A DNA stretch of 64,000 bases from Myxococcota bacterium (GTDB taxonomy: Bacteria; Myxococcota_C; UBA6777): positions 1 through 64,000 of the forward strand of contig CAUJFU010000312.1 in the NCBI GenBank assembly GCA_963169055.1. Direction: 5' to 3'. Below, piece after piece: positions 19,050 through 27,545 of the stretch. Position numbers and translations under genes: made by a program. The notes below the pieces were generated by a model. That model was not told the origin of the DNA. It saw only the letters and a program-made list of their open reading frames with translations, and did no database searches. Each line of letters opens with the position of its first letter. Positions within the stretch are counted from its first letter, which is position 1.

Positions 19050-19233
19050 TCTTTCGCAGCTCTACATCCCCAACAGACTCCGCATCACCCACAAGCTCTG
19101 CCTCCCCTATAGGCTCCGCATCGCCTACAAGATCCGCATCGCCCACCCTCTCCCCGATGATGACCTGAAGCAAGACCCCCTCCCTCGCAGATATCTCCCT
19201 GCCTCGTTGACATCTTTTCGCCTTCTGTCGCAT
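19030..19233 (-). CDS. Possible small protein with hexapeptide repeats
   Basis: A 67-codon ORF starting at ATG 19233, preceded by a strong GGAGGG box. Its C-terminal half is a periodic run (GDADLV, GDAEPI, GEAELV, GDAESV, GDVEL) encoded by an 18-bp tandem repeat (19060-19149). The end overlaps gcvH antisense by 20 bp. Repeat DNA alone could keep the frame open, so expression is uncertain. Confidence 0.25.
   Translation of the reverse strand: MRQKAKRCQRGREISAREGVLLQVIIGERVGDADLVGDAEPIGEAELVGDAESVGDVELRKINGLCV
19060..19149. repeat. 18-bp minisatellite, about five units
   Basis: Imperfect tandem units of 18 bp, for example CTCCGCATCACCCACAAG (19078-19095) and CTCCGCATCGCCTACAAG (19114-19131), directly after gcvH. 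Confidence 0.7.
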
Positions 19234-19303
19234 CGTACCCTCCAGACGAAGCTTCTTTGGGCACAAGCGCTACGCCGCCCACCACGCACGGAACAACGCA
19301 AGC

Positions 19304-21256
19304 ATGTCGACACAAGTCTGTTCAAAAAAGAATGGGGCCTTTTTCTGTTGGATGCGCCGCACCTTCCTACAACATCCGCTATGTTGGCTTGGCATCATTC
19401 TGCTCAACACACTCAGCGGATGCCAATGCGAGGATGATTATCGAGAACGTGTCGAGATCAAAGTCTCCATCGAATCCCCCAAACCCGGCCACGTCTCAGG
19501 GATCATCCCTGTTCGCATCGAAGTGTCTCCTGATCAAACCATCCACCACGTCTCGCTATGGCTCACCCCCCAACAACGCACCCGCACCACCCAACAAACC
19601 GAACGCACCCTCGCCGAGATCCACCAAGCCCCTTACTCCTTCCAATGGGGAACCTTTCAAGTCCCCGATGGCTTCTATCATCTCAAAGCCATCGCACACG
19701 ATCAGTTCGGCAGCACCATCGAATCGCGCATCACCCTCGTGCAAGTCCTCAACGAACCGCCACGCCTATGGTTTGTCAACTGCTACGACGGACAATGGAT
19801 CCGCGATACTTACGCCCTGCTTGTCGCCATCAACCAAAGCAACACACAGCTTGGCGCACCGCCCACCCTCTCGATCGACGGCCAACAAGGCCCGACCACC
19901 GCTGAATTCATCGCGCCCTATCGCTTCTTGCTCCCCACCCAAAACTTCCAAGATGGCACAACCCTTCACCTCAACGTCGAAGGAACGGATCTGCGCGGCA
20001 ATCTCAGCCGTATCACCTGCACTCCGCGCATCGACAACACCCCTCCCACCGTACGTTTCATCGAACCTGAAAAAGAAGATACCCTTGTCGGTCGCTCTTT
20101 CCTCGTTCGCTTCGATGCCCAAGATCGCTTTGGCGTACGCGAAGTTCGGCTACTCGTCGATGGGAGCGGATGCTCGGACCTCTCCGCAGCCACAGGCGTC
20201 AAAAATCCCTACTGCCCCGAACCCAACGCACCGTGGGTCGGTCGAAAAGCCCCCGACTTTCCAATCTACATCACCCTCCCTGCCTCTTACAACCGAGAAC
20301 AAAGCATCGTCCTCTCCGCCCGTGCCCTTGATGAAGCCGGCAACCTCACCGATCCGCCCACCCAGATCCGCATCCGCATCGATCCTATTCCCCCCGAGAT
20401 CTTCATCCGCACCCCGGGCGAAGGGCAAGTCTTTGAAGACCAAGTCAAACTCGCCACACGCATCACCGATAACCACCAACTCGCACAAGTCGTCGTCTCC
20501 CTCAAAAGCGAACAAACCAAAAAAACGTGGGAACTCCACAAAAAAACCTACACCACCCCCGAGATCACCGAAGAGATCACACTCAAAGACCTCCGCAAAC
20601 AATACGGAACAGGCCGCTTTGTTTTCTCGATCAAAGCCACCGATGCTTCGGGAAATATCGCCACTCAAGAACGCCTGTTTTTGGTTGGATGTGTCGACTC
20701 CACAGATTGCACAGGCGGTCAGATCTGCCACAAGACCCGTTGCCTCACCCCTGCTCGGCTCGGCGAACGCTGCCATACTGATCTCCCCTGTGAGATCGGA
20801 ACCGATTGCGTCCTCGGCAACGCGCCCGTCTGTACGACCTCTCCGCAAACTTATTGCCGCCAACGCTGCAACCCCGGAAATCAATTTGTCTCCGCCGATC
20901 CCTGCGACAAAGGCTATTATTGCGATCGCAACACCAAAACGTGCCTTCCCACCGAGACTTGCACCCCTCTCGGCAGCGATTGCCCAAACGGAACACACTG
21001 CATCGTTGCCGATGACGATGCCTCTTATTGCGTTCCCATCGGCCCCAACCCGCTCGGTAGCTCTTGCCAACAAAGCTGCAGCGCCCAAGGCAACTGCACC
21101 CGCAACGCTTGGTGCATCATCCTGATCAATCTCGGCCGTACCGTCTGCGCCCAAGTCTGCGACACACAGCGCCCTGCCTGCCCCACAGGCGAACGCTGTA
21201 ATCCGCTGATCTGGAGTTTTGGCGGAAAGCCCCTTCGCTACGGGGTTTGCCAATGA
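19304..21256 (+). CDS. Lipoprotein with Ig-like modules and a Cys-rich C-terminus
   Basis: A 650-residue surface or periplasmic lipoprotein. A hydrophobic signal ends in LSGC (Cys40). An internal ATG (residue 17, MRRTFLQH) would give a more usual signal length, and neither start has a strong ribosome site. Residues ~45-460 hold several bacterial Ig-like units, each with a P-x-V-x-F/I-x-x-P opening and a D-x-x-G-x close. From ~465 on it is a Cys-rich region of paired C-x5-C-x6-C type. Architecture and C-terminal motifs (RCLxPxxLGxxC) match the protein encoded at 23226, so the two are paralogues. First gene of a four-gene operon; the next start overlaps its stop as ATGA. The function is unknown, probably binding or adhesion. 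Confidence 0.75.
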   Translation: MSTQVCSKKNGAFFCWMRRTFLQHPLCWLGIILLNTLSGCQCEDDYRERVEIKVSIESPKPGHVSGIIPVRIEVSPDQTIHHVSLWLTPQQRTRTTQQTERTLAEIHQAPYSFQWGTFQVPDGFYHLKAIAHDQFGSTIESRITLVQVLNEPPRLWFVNCYDGQWIRDTYALLVAINQSNTQLGAPPTLSIDGQQGPTTAEFIAPYRFLLPTQNFQDGTTLHLNVEGTDLRGNLSRITCTPRIDNTPPTVRFIEPEKEDTLVGRSFLVRFDAQDRFGVREVRLLVDGSGCSDLSAATGVKNPYCPEPNAPWVGRKAPDFPIYITLPASYNREQSIVLSARALDEAGNLTDPPTQIRIRIDPIPPEIFIRTPGEGQVFEDQVKLATRITDNHQLAQVVVSLKSEQTKKTWELHKKTYTTPEITEEITLKDLRKQYGTGRFVFSIKATDASGNIATQERLFLVGCVDSTDCTGGQICHKTRCLTPARLGERCHTDLPCEIGTDCVLGNAPVCTTSPQTYCRQRCNPGNQFVSADPCDKGYYCDRNTKTCLPTETCTPLGSDCPNGTHCIVADDDASYCVPIGPNPLGSSCQQSCSAQGNCTRNAWCIILINLGRTVCAQVCDTQRPACPTGERCNPLIWSFGGKPLRYGVCQ

Positions 21257-23214
21257 TCTCACGCTGGTTTCTCGATCTTCTCTCGTCTACATTCTCTCGC
21301 TGGATTCTCACTTTGCCGATGCAATGGCGTCTTCCGCGCTCACAGTCCAATGTACGCACATCTTGTCGCTCGCTCTTGCTTTTTCTCCCCCTGTTTCTCT
21401 CGCTCGGGTCATGCAGCAACAAAGGCGGCCCCTGTCAAGAAGACAAAGACTGCCCACCCCGCACCTATTGCAACAGTTTCCAAAAGCTCTGTATCGACGG
21501 TTGCCGCTACCATATCGAATGCGAAAAAGGCCAAGTCTGCGTCGGCAACCAATGCGCTCCCACCCAAGAGGACAAAGACAAAGACGGCTTCCCTCCTCCC
21601 CTTGATTGCAACGACAACGATCCACTAATTAAGCCGGGAAACGACGAATACTGCGGAAACAACGTTGACGACAACTGCAACGGACAGATCGACGAACTGG
21701 GTTGTATCAAGGTTGAATGCACCCCGGGTGAGACACGCGATTGCTACGATGGACTCGAAAAAACCCTCACCTTCCCGGGAACGCAATGCAAAAAAGGCCG
21801 TCAATCCTGCAATAGCACAGGGATCTGGGGTGTCTGCCAAGGCCAAGTCCTACCCGCCGCCGAGATCTGCGATGGACTCGACAACGATTGCGACGGCCAA
21901 GTCGACAACGACGCCGATGGAAAGGCCCTTTCGCGTCCATGCTACAGCGGCCCCAAAACTGCCGCAGGGATCGGCGCTTGCAAAGAAGGGCGCGAACGCT
22001 GCAACAACAAAAGCTGGTCTTCTTGTGAAGACGAGATCCTTCCCACCACCGAAAGCTGCGATGGGATCGACAATGACTGCGACGGCCAAGTCGATAACGT
22101 CCAAGGAACCGGCCAACGCTGCGAAACCCAACAACAAGGCGTCTGCAAAACAGGCACTACGGCATGCCACCCACCGACAGGCAAAGTGGCTTGCATCCCC
22201 GATACATCGGCCTCGTCCGAGATCTGCGGCGACAACCTTGACAACGACTGCGACGGGCAGATCGACAACGGTTGCACCTACCAACCTTTTTCGATCACCA
22301 TCCCACCGTCTTATCCGCACTATACCGCTCTCTCTGCAACATGGGGGGCGGTCTCTTTGCGCGATACAAAAAAAGTCTTGCTCTTTGATCGACAAAACGA
22401 TCCTCCCCGACTCACCCACACCATCGACCTCTCCGAATCTCCCACAGGGATCGCCCTCGATAGCGATCACGCCTACGTTCAACTTCCCCAATCCGTCGAA
22501 AAGATCTCGCTCAAGGATGGCACGCACGCAACCTTTGTGACCCTACCCAAACGTGACCACAGCGGAGATCTTTTGCTCTTTCAAGGCCGACTAGTCGGTC
22601 GATTTCGGGGACAAGACGCGGTCGGCGCTCCTGAAGCGGGCCTATGTCGCGTCGATATCGCCTCCCAACAGATCCTCTGCAACGCACTGCCTTCGACACA
22701 AACGGCCATCGGCCAAAACACCTATCCTTTCGGGCTTTACTTTCTTCTTGCAGGCGCAACACATCTGCTTTGGATCGACGGGTTGCAACTGACGGAAACC
22801 ACCACACGCACGCTCGCTCTCCCCGCAGGAGCCGATCAGATCGCCGTCGAAAGCGATCTTGCCCGCGCTGTCGTCACCAACCCGACCAAGCGCGCATTCT
22901 ACATCGTCGATCTCAACCAGCGACAACTGCTCAACACCCTCACGCTCTCCGATCAACAAGGCGGCGATGCGGCTCCCGGCCCCGTGATCGCTTTCGATGG
23001 CATCGCAGCCATCGGCCACCGCGATGGCGGGGTGATCTCGATCCTCGATCTCCAAACCCGCCAGATCACGCGGCAGATCAAACTCGGCCTTGGCATCCTT
23101 GGCCTTGCGGTGTCGCCGCCCAACGCCCAAAAACAACGCGAGATCTGGGCCGCAAGCGCAGGAGACAACACCCTCTGGCGTATCCTTCTTCCGCCCCCGT
23201 CCCCCCAACCCTAG
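21253..23214 (+). CDS. Lipoprotein with MopE-like metal-binding repeats and a propeller-like domain
   Basis: A 653-residue lipoprotein; the signal ends in LGSC. A Cys-rich unit is followed by four Asp/Cys motifs, VDDNCNGQIDELGC, LDNDCDGQVDN, IDNDCDGQVDN and LDNDCDGQIDNGC. These are the 'putative metal-binding motif' known from the copper-binding surface protein MopE and many myxobacterial proteins. The C-terminal ~300 residues form repeated short strands (SPTGIALDSDHAYV and similar) suggestive of a beta-propeller. The ATG overlaps the TGA of the previous gene (ATGA at 21253-21256), so translation is coupled. The TTG at 21247 is an unlikely start. The role is inferred: calcium- or metal-stabilised surface protein. 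Confidence 0.78.
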   Translation: MISRWFLDLLSSTFSRWILTLPMQWRLPRSQSNVRTSCRSLLLFLPLFLSLGSCSNKGGPCQEDKDCPPRTYCNSFQKLCIDGCRYHIECEKGQVCVGNQCAPTQEDKDKDGFPPPLDCNDNDPLIKPGNDEYCGNNVDDNCNGQIDELGCIKVECTPGETRDCYDGLEKTLTFPGTQCKKGRQSCNSTGIWGVCQGQVLPAAEICDGLDNDCDGQVDNDADGKALSRPCYSGPKTAAGIGACKEGRERCNNKSWSSCEDEILPTTESCDGIDNDCDGQVDNVQGTGQRCETQQQGVCKTGTTACHPPTGKVACIPDTSASSEICGDNLDNDCDGQIDNGCTYQPFSITIPPSYPHYTALSATWGAVSLRDTKKVLLFDRQNDPPRLTHTIDLSESPTGIALDSDHAYVQLPQSVEKISLKDGTHATFVTLPKRDHSGDLLLFQGRLVGRFRGQDAVGAPEAGLCRVDIASQQILCNALPSTQTAIGQNTYPFGLYFLLAGATHLLWIDGLQLTETTTRTLALPAGADQIAVESDLARAVVTNPTKRAFYIVDLNQRQLLNTLTLSDQQGGDAAPGPVIAFDGIAAIGHRDGGVISILDLQTRQITRQIKLGLGILGLAVSPPNAQKQREIWAASAGDNTLWRILLPPPSPQP

Positions 23215-23225
23215 CGAGGAACACC

Positions 23226-25055
23226 ATGCACACCCGTCTGTTCGCCTCTTTCGCGCTGTGTCTGGGTCTTCTCCTCGCACCCACCGCTTGCACAACGCTC
23301 ATCGACCCAAACACCGTCTCGATCCAGATCCGACAACCGACCGCCGAAACACAAGTGACAGGCTTTGCTTTGGTTGAGATCGATTCTAATCAAACACGCG
23401 AGATCAAAGAACTTCTGATCGGACTTCGCAGCCAGAAAGAAAACAAGCTGCTCAAGATCCTCCACCGCACCCAACCCGACCGATTCCCCTATCTTTACGA
23501 GTGGGATACCACCGCCGATCTTGACGGACCCTACGAGATCTTTGTCCAAGTCTTGCTCACAGGACAAACAGTCGCCCAAAAAGCCGTTGCACCCGTATGG
23601 ATCGTCAACGGTCAAGCACGACTTCGCTTCAAAGAATGTCAACAAGGCGCACTCATCCTCCGCGATCAAGTCAAACTCACCCTCGAATGGCTCGATACTC
23701 CACCCAACCTCCCCCCCACACCCGTCGAATTGTATGTCCAAGGCATCGCACAATCTCGCCTCGAAGGCCCACCCTACATCTTTGATGTGGATCTCTCCGC
23801 ACTTCCGCACGCCACCGAAACCACCCTCTCTGCCGTCGTCTTGCGTGGACTCTATCGCGGAACCACCAGCCTTTGCACCGCTTACATCGATCGCCAAGGC
23901 CCCAAACTCCAATTCCTCTTTCCCGATGCGAACACCCAAACGGTTCCCCTCCAATTCACCGCCCTTTTGGAGATCCAAGAAGACTTTGGCCTCAACAAGA
24001 TCGAGATCCTCGCCACCGCACAAGGCCAACCACCCATCGTCGTTGGCACACGCAACGCCCCTCCATTTCAGATCAGCGTCGACCTCTCGGCCTTTCAACA
24101 CCAACAAGCCATCACCCTCCAAGCTGTTGGAACCGACAACGTCGGAAATATCACCCCCGCCCCGCCCTCGCTCCAAGTCACCCTTGATGCCAACCCCCCC
24201 ACCATCGAGATCCTTTCTCCTCAACCCAACGCCCCACACCTCGGGCGCATCCGCTTTGAAGCCCGCGCCCGTGACGAAGCTGGCCTCGCCTCGGTCGCCT
24301 TTTACCTCGAAGACGAAAAAGGCCAACGCCTCGACAACTTACTCTTTCAAAAAGCCCCCATCACCTCCGATACCTTCCAAGCCGAAGTTCAAGCCGCGAT
24401 ATCCCTCTATGGCCCGGGAGAACGCCGCTTTGTGGTGATCGCCACCGACCAACACCAAAACCAGACCACCCAACGCCTCACCTTTTTGATCGGCTGCCTA
24501 CGCGATGCCGATTGCCCCGCCCAAAACCCTCCCTACCAATGTCGCGGAAACCGCTGTCTTATCCCCGAAAAACTGGGGGGGCCCTGCGATTACGACTTCT
24601 CTTGCGAAGGCGACCTCCTTTGCACTCGTCGGGGCATCACTTGGTGCGCCAAAGAAAAACTCGGCATCTGCCGCCAATCCTGCCTCAGCCGAAACGACTG
24701 CCCCAACGGATACTTTTGCTTGATCGACGGCGGAAAAGGCGTTTGCTTCCCCGGGGATCCATGCAGCCCCTTTACCGCCAACTGCGCAAGCAACGAACAA
24801 TGCGCTCCTTGGGGCAAAGACTCCTTCGTCTGCTTGCCCGTAGGGGGCGGCAGCGAAGGCTCGCCCTGCACGCCTCTTAGCTGCGACGCCTCCAAAGGCT
24901 GCCAACGTGGGTACGCTTGCCTTTCCTCTGGAAACAGCGGTGTCTGCAAGCGCCTCTGCGATCAAGACTATCCCTCCCGCGATTGCACCAACCGTAGCTG
25001 CGTCACGTTCCCTCTACGCGACGGACAAACCAACAAGATCGGCTATTGCCGCTAA
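23226..25055 (+). CDS. Lipoprotein with Ig-like modules and a Cys-rich C-terminus (paralogue)
   Basis: A 609-residue lipoprotein starting MHTRLFASFALCLGLLLAP with lipobox PTAC. The start ATG has GAGGA upstream, and the gene begins 11 bp after the MopE-like gene. Ig-like modules fill residues ~30-420, with openings such as GPKLQFLFPDA and PPTIEILSPQP. The C-terminal Cys-rich region follows FLIGCLRDADCP and shares CRGNRCLIPEKLGGPC and later Cys spacing with the first gene of the operon. Probably partner subunits of one surface structure; no enzyme motif is seen. Confidence 0.75.
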   Translation: MHTRLFASFALCLGLLLAPTACTTLIDPNTVSIQIRQPTAETQVTGFALVEIDSNQTREIKELLIGLRSQKENKLLKILHRTQPDRFPYLYEWDTTADLDGPYEIFVQVLLTGQTVAQKAVAPVWIVNGQARLRFKECQQGALILRDQVKLTLEWLDTPPNLPPTPVELYVQGIAQSRLEGPPYIFDVDLSALPHATETTLSAVVLRGLYRGTTSLCTAYIDRQGPKLQFLFPDANTQTVPLQFTALLEIQEDFGLNKIEILATAQGQPPIVVGTRNAPPFQISVDLSAFQHQQAITLQAVGTDNVGNITPAPPSLQVTLDANPPTIEILSPQPNAPHLGRIRFEARARDEAGLASVAFYLEDEKGQRLDNLLFQKAPITSDTFQAEVQAAISLYGPGERRFVVIATDQHQNQTTQRLTFLIGCLRDADCPAQNPPYQCRGNRCLIPEKLGGPCDYDFSCEGDLLCTRRGITWCAKEKLGICRQSCLSRNDCPNGYFCLIDGGKGVCFPGDPCSPFTANCASNEQCAPWGKDSFVCLPVGGGSEGSPCTPLSCDASKGCQRGYACLSSGNSGVCKRLCDQDYPSRDCTNRSCVTFPLRDGQTNKIGYCR

Positions 25056-25079
25056 ATGCGACTTCTGGAGGAACATTGC

Positions 25080-26195
25080 ATGAAACACCTGCTCATCGGC
25101 TTGCTCTTTTTTTCTCCGCCACTCTTTCTCTTGGCTTCTCCGCCCACCTCACGGCCTGTCTCTGCCCCCACAACGCTTGCTCTCCCCACGCTCCATCTTG
25201 CCCTTGCCACGAGCGGCTTTTTCCAAAAAGAACGCAACGCCTTGCGCTCGCTCTACCACAGTACCCAACATCCCGAAGAGCGCGCCATCCTCTCAGGGAT
25301 GCACTGGCTTGCTTCCTATCTCGAAAGTGAAAAACGCTTTACCGAAGGCTTCGCAGACTTTATCTGGATCATGAACGAACTGACACATTCTCCCCACCAA
25401 CCCAAACGCACACAGCTCGCCAAACAACTGATCCTTCTCTCTTTTCAACGCGCTTTCCCCAAACTTCACACTATCTACTCGCCCGATCTAGCCGACAAAT
25501 GGGGATACATCAGCCTTCTCCCTCTCCTCTACAAATACAAACAAGATATCCGCCCCTATCTTCTCTTCCACAAAAAGCACTTCCCCAAAGAACTCCACAC
25601 CACACAAAAAGTCCCTTATGAAGAAGCTGTCCAAAACAATGATTACGATACGCTCGGAGATTATCTGATCGAAGAGTCCTTTCTTGACCTCCTGATGAAA
25701 CGCTACCCCCAAAATCCTTTCTTTCTCCCCGTCAACGAATTCCCCGAACACGTCCGACTGCTCGACAAAGTGACCTTCCGCTACACCTTTGACAAAGATG
25801 AAGACGGATACCACAAGCAAAACTACTTCATCACACACATCGTGATGGCGATGAACCACTACGGAGAGAGCCCGATCCCCAACAACACGCCCTTGCTTCG
25901 GCGTGTTGGGGACTATCTCGAACGCGAACTGCCCACCGTCCGACACAAAGCCGATGACATCGACCTTTTGGCCGAATTCCTTTACTGCCTAAAAGCTCTT
26001 CAACGCCCCCAAACCCCCACCTACCGCGAAGCCATCCAATACCTCTTGCGCTCTCAACACAAAGACGGCTCGTGGGGAACCCAAAAAGAACTCCAAGGAA
26101 ACACTTACGATGCGATGCACCCCACATGGACAGTGATCACAGCCCTCGGCTACCATGTCCACCCGCTTCCCTCCCCCGCCAAACGCTCCCCATAA
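25080..26195 (+). CDS. Exported protein with an alpha-toroid-like C-terminus
   Basis: A 371-residue protein with a signal peptide (MKHLLIGLLFFSPPLFLLASP). The ATG at 25080 follows CTGGAGG, 24 bp after the previous stop, so it is the fourth gene of the operon. The last ~130 residues contain paired helices with IQYLLRSQHKDGSWGTQ and HPTWTVITALGYH, the repeat style of alpha/alpha-toroid proteins (squalene-cyclase/prenyltransferase-like). The catalytic Asp-rich motifs of those enzymes are not visible. The middle part is unrecognised. The operon context suggests envelope assembly or surface function, which is inference. Confidence 0.65.
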   Translation: MKHLLIGLLFFSPPLFLLASPPTSRPVSAPTTLALPTLHLALATSGFFQKERNALRSLYHSTQHPEERAILSGMHWLASYLESEKRFTEGFADFIWIMNELTHSPHQPKRTQLAKQLILLSFQRAFPKLHTIYSPDLADKWGYISLLPLLYKYKQDIRPYLLFHKKHFPKELHTTQKVPYEEAVQNNDYDTLGDYLIEESFLDLLMKRYPQNPFFLPVNEFPEHVRLLDKVTFRYTFDKDEDGYHKQNYFITHIVMAMNHYGESPIPNNTPLLRRVGDYLERELPTVRHKADDIDLLAEFLYCLKALQRPQTPTYREAIQYLLRSQHKDGSWGTQKELQGNTYDAMHPTWTVITALGYHVHPLPSPAKRSP

Positions 26196-26233
26196 ACCGC
26201 GACATCTATCCCTTCGGCGTCACGCATTTGGCC

Positions 26234-26367
26234 AAAAACCCCCGTGTTCGCACCCGTCCAAGCGAGAGCGTCGCCAATATGAAAAACAGTGATCTGTTCG
26301 CCAATACGGGGTCAAGGGGCGACAGTCCCTTGCGGGGCGTGGGGTGGAACCCCACCAAACAAACCCA
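26234..26367 (+). repeat. Family 1 structured repeat, copy a
   Basis: A ~130-bp element between the convergent ends of the lipoprotein operon and cysM. It starts with a CCCGTGTTCGC block and continues with CGCCAATACGGGGTCAAG. It ends in the hairpin GTGGGGTGGAACCCCAC, where the stem has T-A closing pairs instead of the C-G seen in most copies. Confidence 0.85.
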
Positions 26368-26382
26368 ACCGTGTGGGCCTTA

Positions 26383-27276
26383 TCAAGACAAAAACAAATC
26401 CGTCGAAAGATAACGATCGCCTCGGTCACAAACGATCGACACGATCACAGCATCAGAGACTTTCTCTGAGATCGCAAAAGCCGCTGCCATCGCTCCTCCC
26501 GACGAAACGCCCGCAAAGATGCCTTCTTTTTCGGCCAACAACCGCGCAAATCGATACGCTTCTTCTTGGGTGACATCCAACATCTGATCCACTCGCTTGG
26601 GATCGAAGATCTTGGGCAGATAGGCTTCTGGCCAACGCCGAATCCCCGGGATCTGCGCACCTTCTGTGGGCTGCACACCGACGATCTGAATCGCAGGGTT
26701 TTTCTCTTTCAAAAAGCGAGAAGTTCCCATAATCGTTCCCGTCGTTCCCATCGAGCTCACAAAGTGCGTCACCTGTCCCCGCGTGGCTTCCCAGATCTCG
26801 GGACCTGTCGTCTCATAATGCGCACGCGGATTATCGGGATTCGAGAACTGATCCAACACGATCCCTTCGCCGCGTTCCTGCATCGCCAACGCCAGATCAC
26901 GCGCTCCCTCCATGCTTTCTTTTGCCGTCACCAAGATCAACTCCGCACCAAACGCCTTCATCGTTGCACGCCGCTCAATGCTCGCATTTTCCGGCATGAT
27001 CAAGATCATCCGATAGCCCTTCATCGCCGCTGTCATCGCCAACGCGATCCCCGTGTTTCCGCTCGTCGCCTCGATCAACGTATTCCCCGGTTTGATCTCC
27101 CCCCGTTCTTCCGCTCGTTGAATCATGCTCAAGGCTGGCCGATCTTTCACCGAACCCGCAGGATTGTTCCCTTCCAACTTCGCCAAGATCACATTGTTGT
27201 TCTTGATCTCCAAGTGCTTGACTTGCACCAACGGCGTTTTCCCCACCGTATCCACCAACGTCTCAAAATGTCTCAT
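26383..27276 (-). CDS. cysM: Cysteine synthase B (O-acetylserine sulfhydrylase, CysM type)
   Basis: A 297-residue PLP enzyme making cysteine from O-acetylserine (CysM can use thiosulfate). PLP-binding Lys44 lies in NNPAGSVKDRPA, the substrate loop in EATSGNTGIAL, and the phosphate-binding Gly-rich loop in SSMGTTGTIMGTS. The GIRRWPEAYLPKIF segment favours CysM over CysK. The start ATG at 27276 follows AAAGGATG. It is divergent from radA and ends 16 bp from repeat copy a. Confidence 0.93.
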   Translation of the reverse strand: MRHFETLVDTVGKTPLVQVKHLEIKNNNVILAKLEGNNPAGSVKDRPALSMIQRAEERGEIKPGNTLIEATSGNTGIALAMTAAMKGYRMILIMPENASIERRATMKAFGAELILVTAKESMEGARDLALAMQERGEGIVLDQFSNPDNPRAHYETTGPEIWEATRGQVTHFVSSMGTTGTIMGTSRFLKEKNPAIQIVGVQPTEGAQIPGIRRWPEAYLPKIFDPKRVDQMLDVTQEEAYRFARLLAEKEGIFAGVSSGGAMAAAFAISEKVSDAVIVSIVCDRGDRYLSTDLFLS

Positions 27277-27545
27277 CCACACGCATCCTTTCTTTGACGG
27301 CTTTTTTTTGCGGCACTCCCGAGCGCCCACACCTCCAACCTCAGGAGAAACGCTCTATTTCGCACCTTTCCACTTCAAGCACAACCACCGCCACCCTACA
27401 CATACCGCCGTGATCGCGCAATAACGGCCATATCCGACCCTCACCTCAAACCTCTGAACGTCTGTCGCGCTCTGGCACACTCCTACGCTACCCTCGCCAA
27501 CGAAAAGCGTCCTTGAAAAAGCGAATGAGAGAAGGGAGAACTTTT

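Noticed and set aside
18546-21262. Minus-strand ORFs of up to 370 codons over gcvT, gcvH and the lipoprotein operon
   Set aside because: Gly/Asp/Val-rich antisense frames typical of this codon usage, with no start signals.
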